A stretch of 64,000 bases of DNA from Stenotrophomonas sp. YIM B06876 (GTDB lineage Bacteria; Pseudomonadota; Gammaproteobacteria; Xanthomonadales; Xanthomonadaceae): assembly GCF_030711595.1 (NCBI RefSeq), contig NZ_JAUJUJ010000012.1, positions 1-64,000 of the forward strand, given 5' to 3'. The notes under the pieces were generated by a model. It was not told the DNA's origin. It ran no database searches and saw nothing but the letters and a program-made list of their open reading frames with translations. A program made the position numbers and the translations under genes. Of the stretch, positions 63,650-64,000 are shown in pieces (position 1 is the first letter of the stretch; every line of letters starts with the position of its first letter).

Positions 63650-64000
63650 ATGCCTACGTTCCCGTTGACCATTCCTGAACCCGTTCTTTCCGTGGTGGAC
63701 CGGGCACTGGCCCGCCTGCGGCTGGCGCTGCCGGAGCCGGCGCAATGGCCGGCCTCGGCCCGGTTCGAGTCGACATTGCGCCAGCTCGCCATCGCCAGCG
63801 ACTTCGCCATCGACACCCTGTGCCGGCAGCCCGCGTTGCTGGCGCTGCTGGCACAGCCCGATCCAGCCCCGGTGCCGGCGCCGGTGCTCGACCCGCTGCA
63901 GCCCAGCGCCTGGCCGACCCAGCTGCGCCGTTACCGCGCCGCGGCCTCGACCCGGCTGATCTGGCGCGATCTCAGCGGCCAGGACGATGTCGAAGCCACC
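63650..64000 (+). CDS. glnE: Glutamine synthetase adenylyltransferase, N-terminal part (runs off the right edge)
   Basis: GlnE adenylylates and deadenylylates glutamine synthetase according to nitrogen status. Only the first 117 residues are inside the window. The frame from ATG 63650 is open to the last base and contains the typical [27 protein letters not shown] near its end, a conserved N-terminal GlnE segment. The full protein would be about 930-950 residues. A strong terminator-shaped hairpin lies 65 bases upstream of the start. The catalytic motifs are not visible here, so the call rests on the N-terminal part. Confidence 0.88.
   Translation, partial: MPTFPLTIPEPVLSVVDRALARLRLALPEPAQWPASARFESTLRQLAIASDFAIDTLCRQPALLALLAQPDPAPVPAPVLDPLQPSAWPTQLRRYRAAASTRLIWRDLSGQDDVEAT

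Overview
The window is GC-rich (by eye about two thirds G+C), densely coded chromosomal DNA of the family Xanthomonadaceae (Lysobacteraceae), of the Xanthomonas/Stenotrophomonas/Pseudoxanthomonas type. The best evidence is a Clp-type CRP regulator beside speD, a trp cluster next to clp, the order cutA-dsbD-tlpA-aroQ-accB-accC followed by prmA-(DUF3426)-fis-purH-purD, and a bactofilin/ErpA block. No phage, IS element, plasmid function or CRISPR array was found; this is mostly housekeeping sequence with regulatory features worth reading closely.

Layout. 1-3.5 kb: the end of a membrane protein gene, a MarR regulator divergent from hppD-hmgA (tyrosine degradation), with a palindromic operator lying exactly in the spacer of the hppD promoter. 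3.6-10.6 kb: a Ca2+/Na+ exchanger and a complete mrpABCDEFG Na+/H+ antiporter operon on the minus strand. 11-15.2 kb: a Rossmann-fold protein, an Mpo1-like protein, purC, a small J-domain membrane protein, rpe and a GNAT acetyltransferase. 15.5-20.8 kb: trpE-trpG-(DUF1543)-trpD-trpC-HAD phosphatase. 20.8-25.4 kb: a TSUP transporter, clp, speD, a guanidine-II riboswitch with gdx, coq7 and rplM-rpsI. 25.9-26.5 kb: three tRNA-Gln and one tRNA-Met on the minus strand, part of it a 182-bp tandem duplication. 26.6-36.7 kb: rppH, bfd, bfr (with Fur-box-like sites), a hybrid histidine kinase and a degenerate REC-GGDEF-EAL protein, DUF4126, a coiled-coil protein, bactofilin, erpA, nudC and ampE. 36.8-42.3 kb: three small membrane proteins, an LplT-PlsC fusion and a YccS/FUSC gene broken by a 46-bp tandem duplication. 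42.4-50.4 kb: purD, two lipoproteins, purH, fis, a DUF3426 protein with a hexamer microsatellite, prmA and two unknown genes. 50.5-56.1 kb: accC, accB, aroQ, a TlpA-like protein, dsbD with a doubled N-terminal domain, and cutA. 56.3-64 kb: groESL behind a sigma-32 promoter, trxC, an outer-membrane protein, aroG behind a leader-peptide attenuator, a GIY-YIG protein, a CoA-transferase and the start of glnE.

How it works together. Aromatic metabolism recurs: AroG makes DAHP, AroQ acts in the shikimate pathway, TrpEGDC leads toward tryptophan, and HppD/HmgA break tyrosine down. The most striking element is an unannotated 26-codon leader peptide (60043-60123) with a Phe-Tyr-Phe-Trp-Tyr-Tyr-Phe run followed by an intrinsic terminator just before aroG. 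This is the architecture of ribosome-mediated attenuation sensing all three aromatic amino acids. The second is a guanidine-II (mini-ykkC) riboswitch whose second aptamer hairpin shares four bases with a terminator stem in front of the guanidinium exporter gene.
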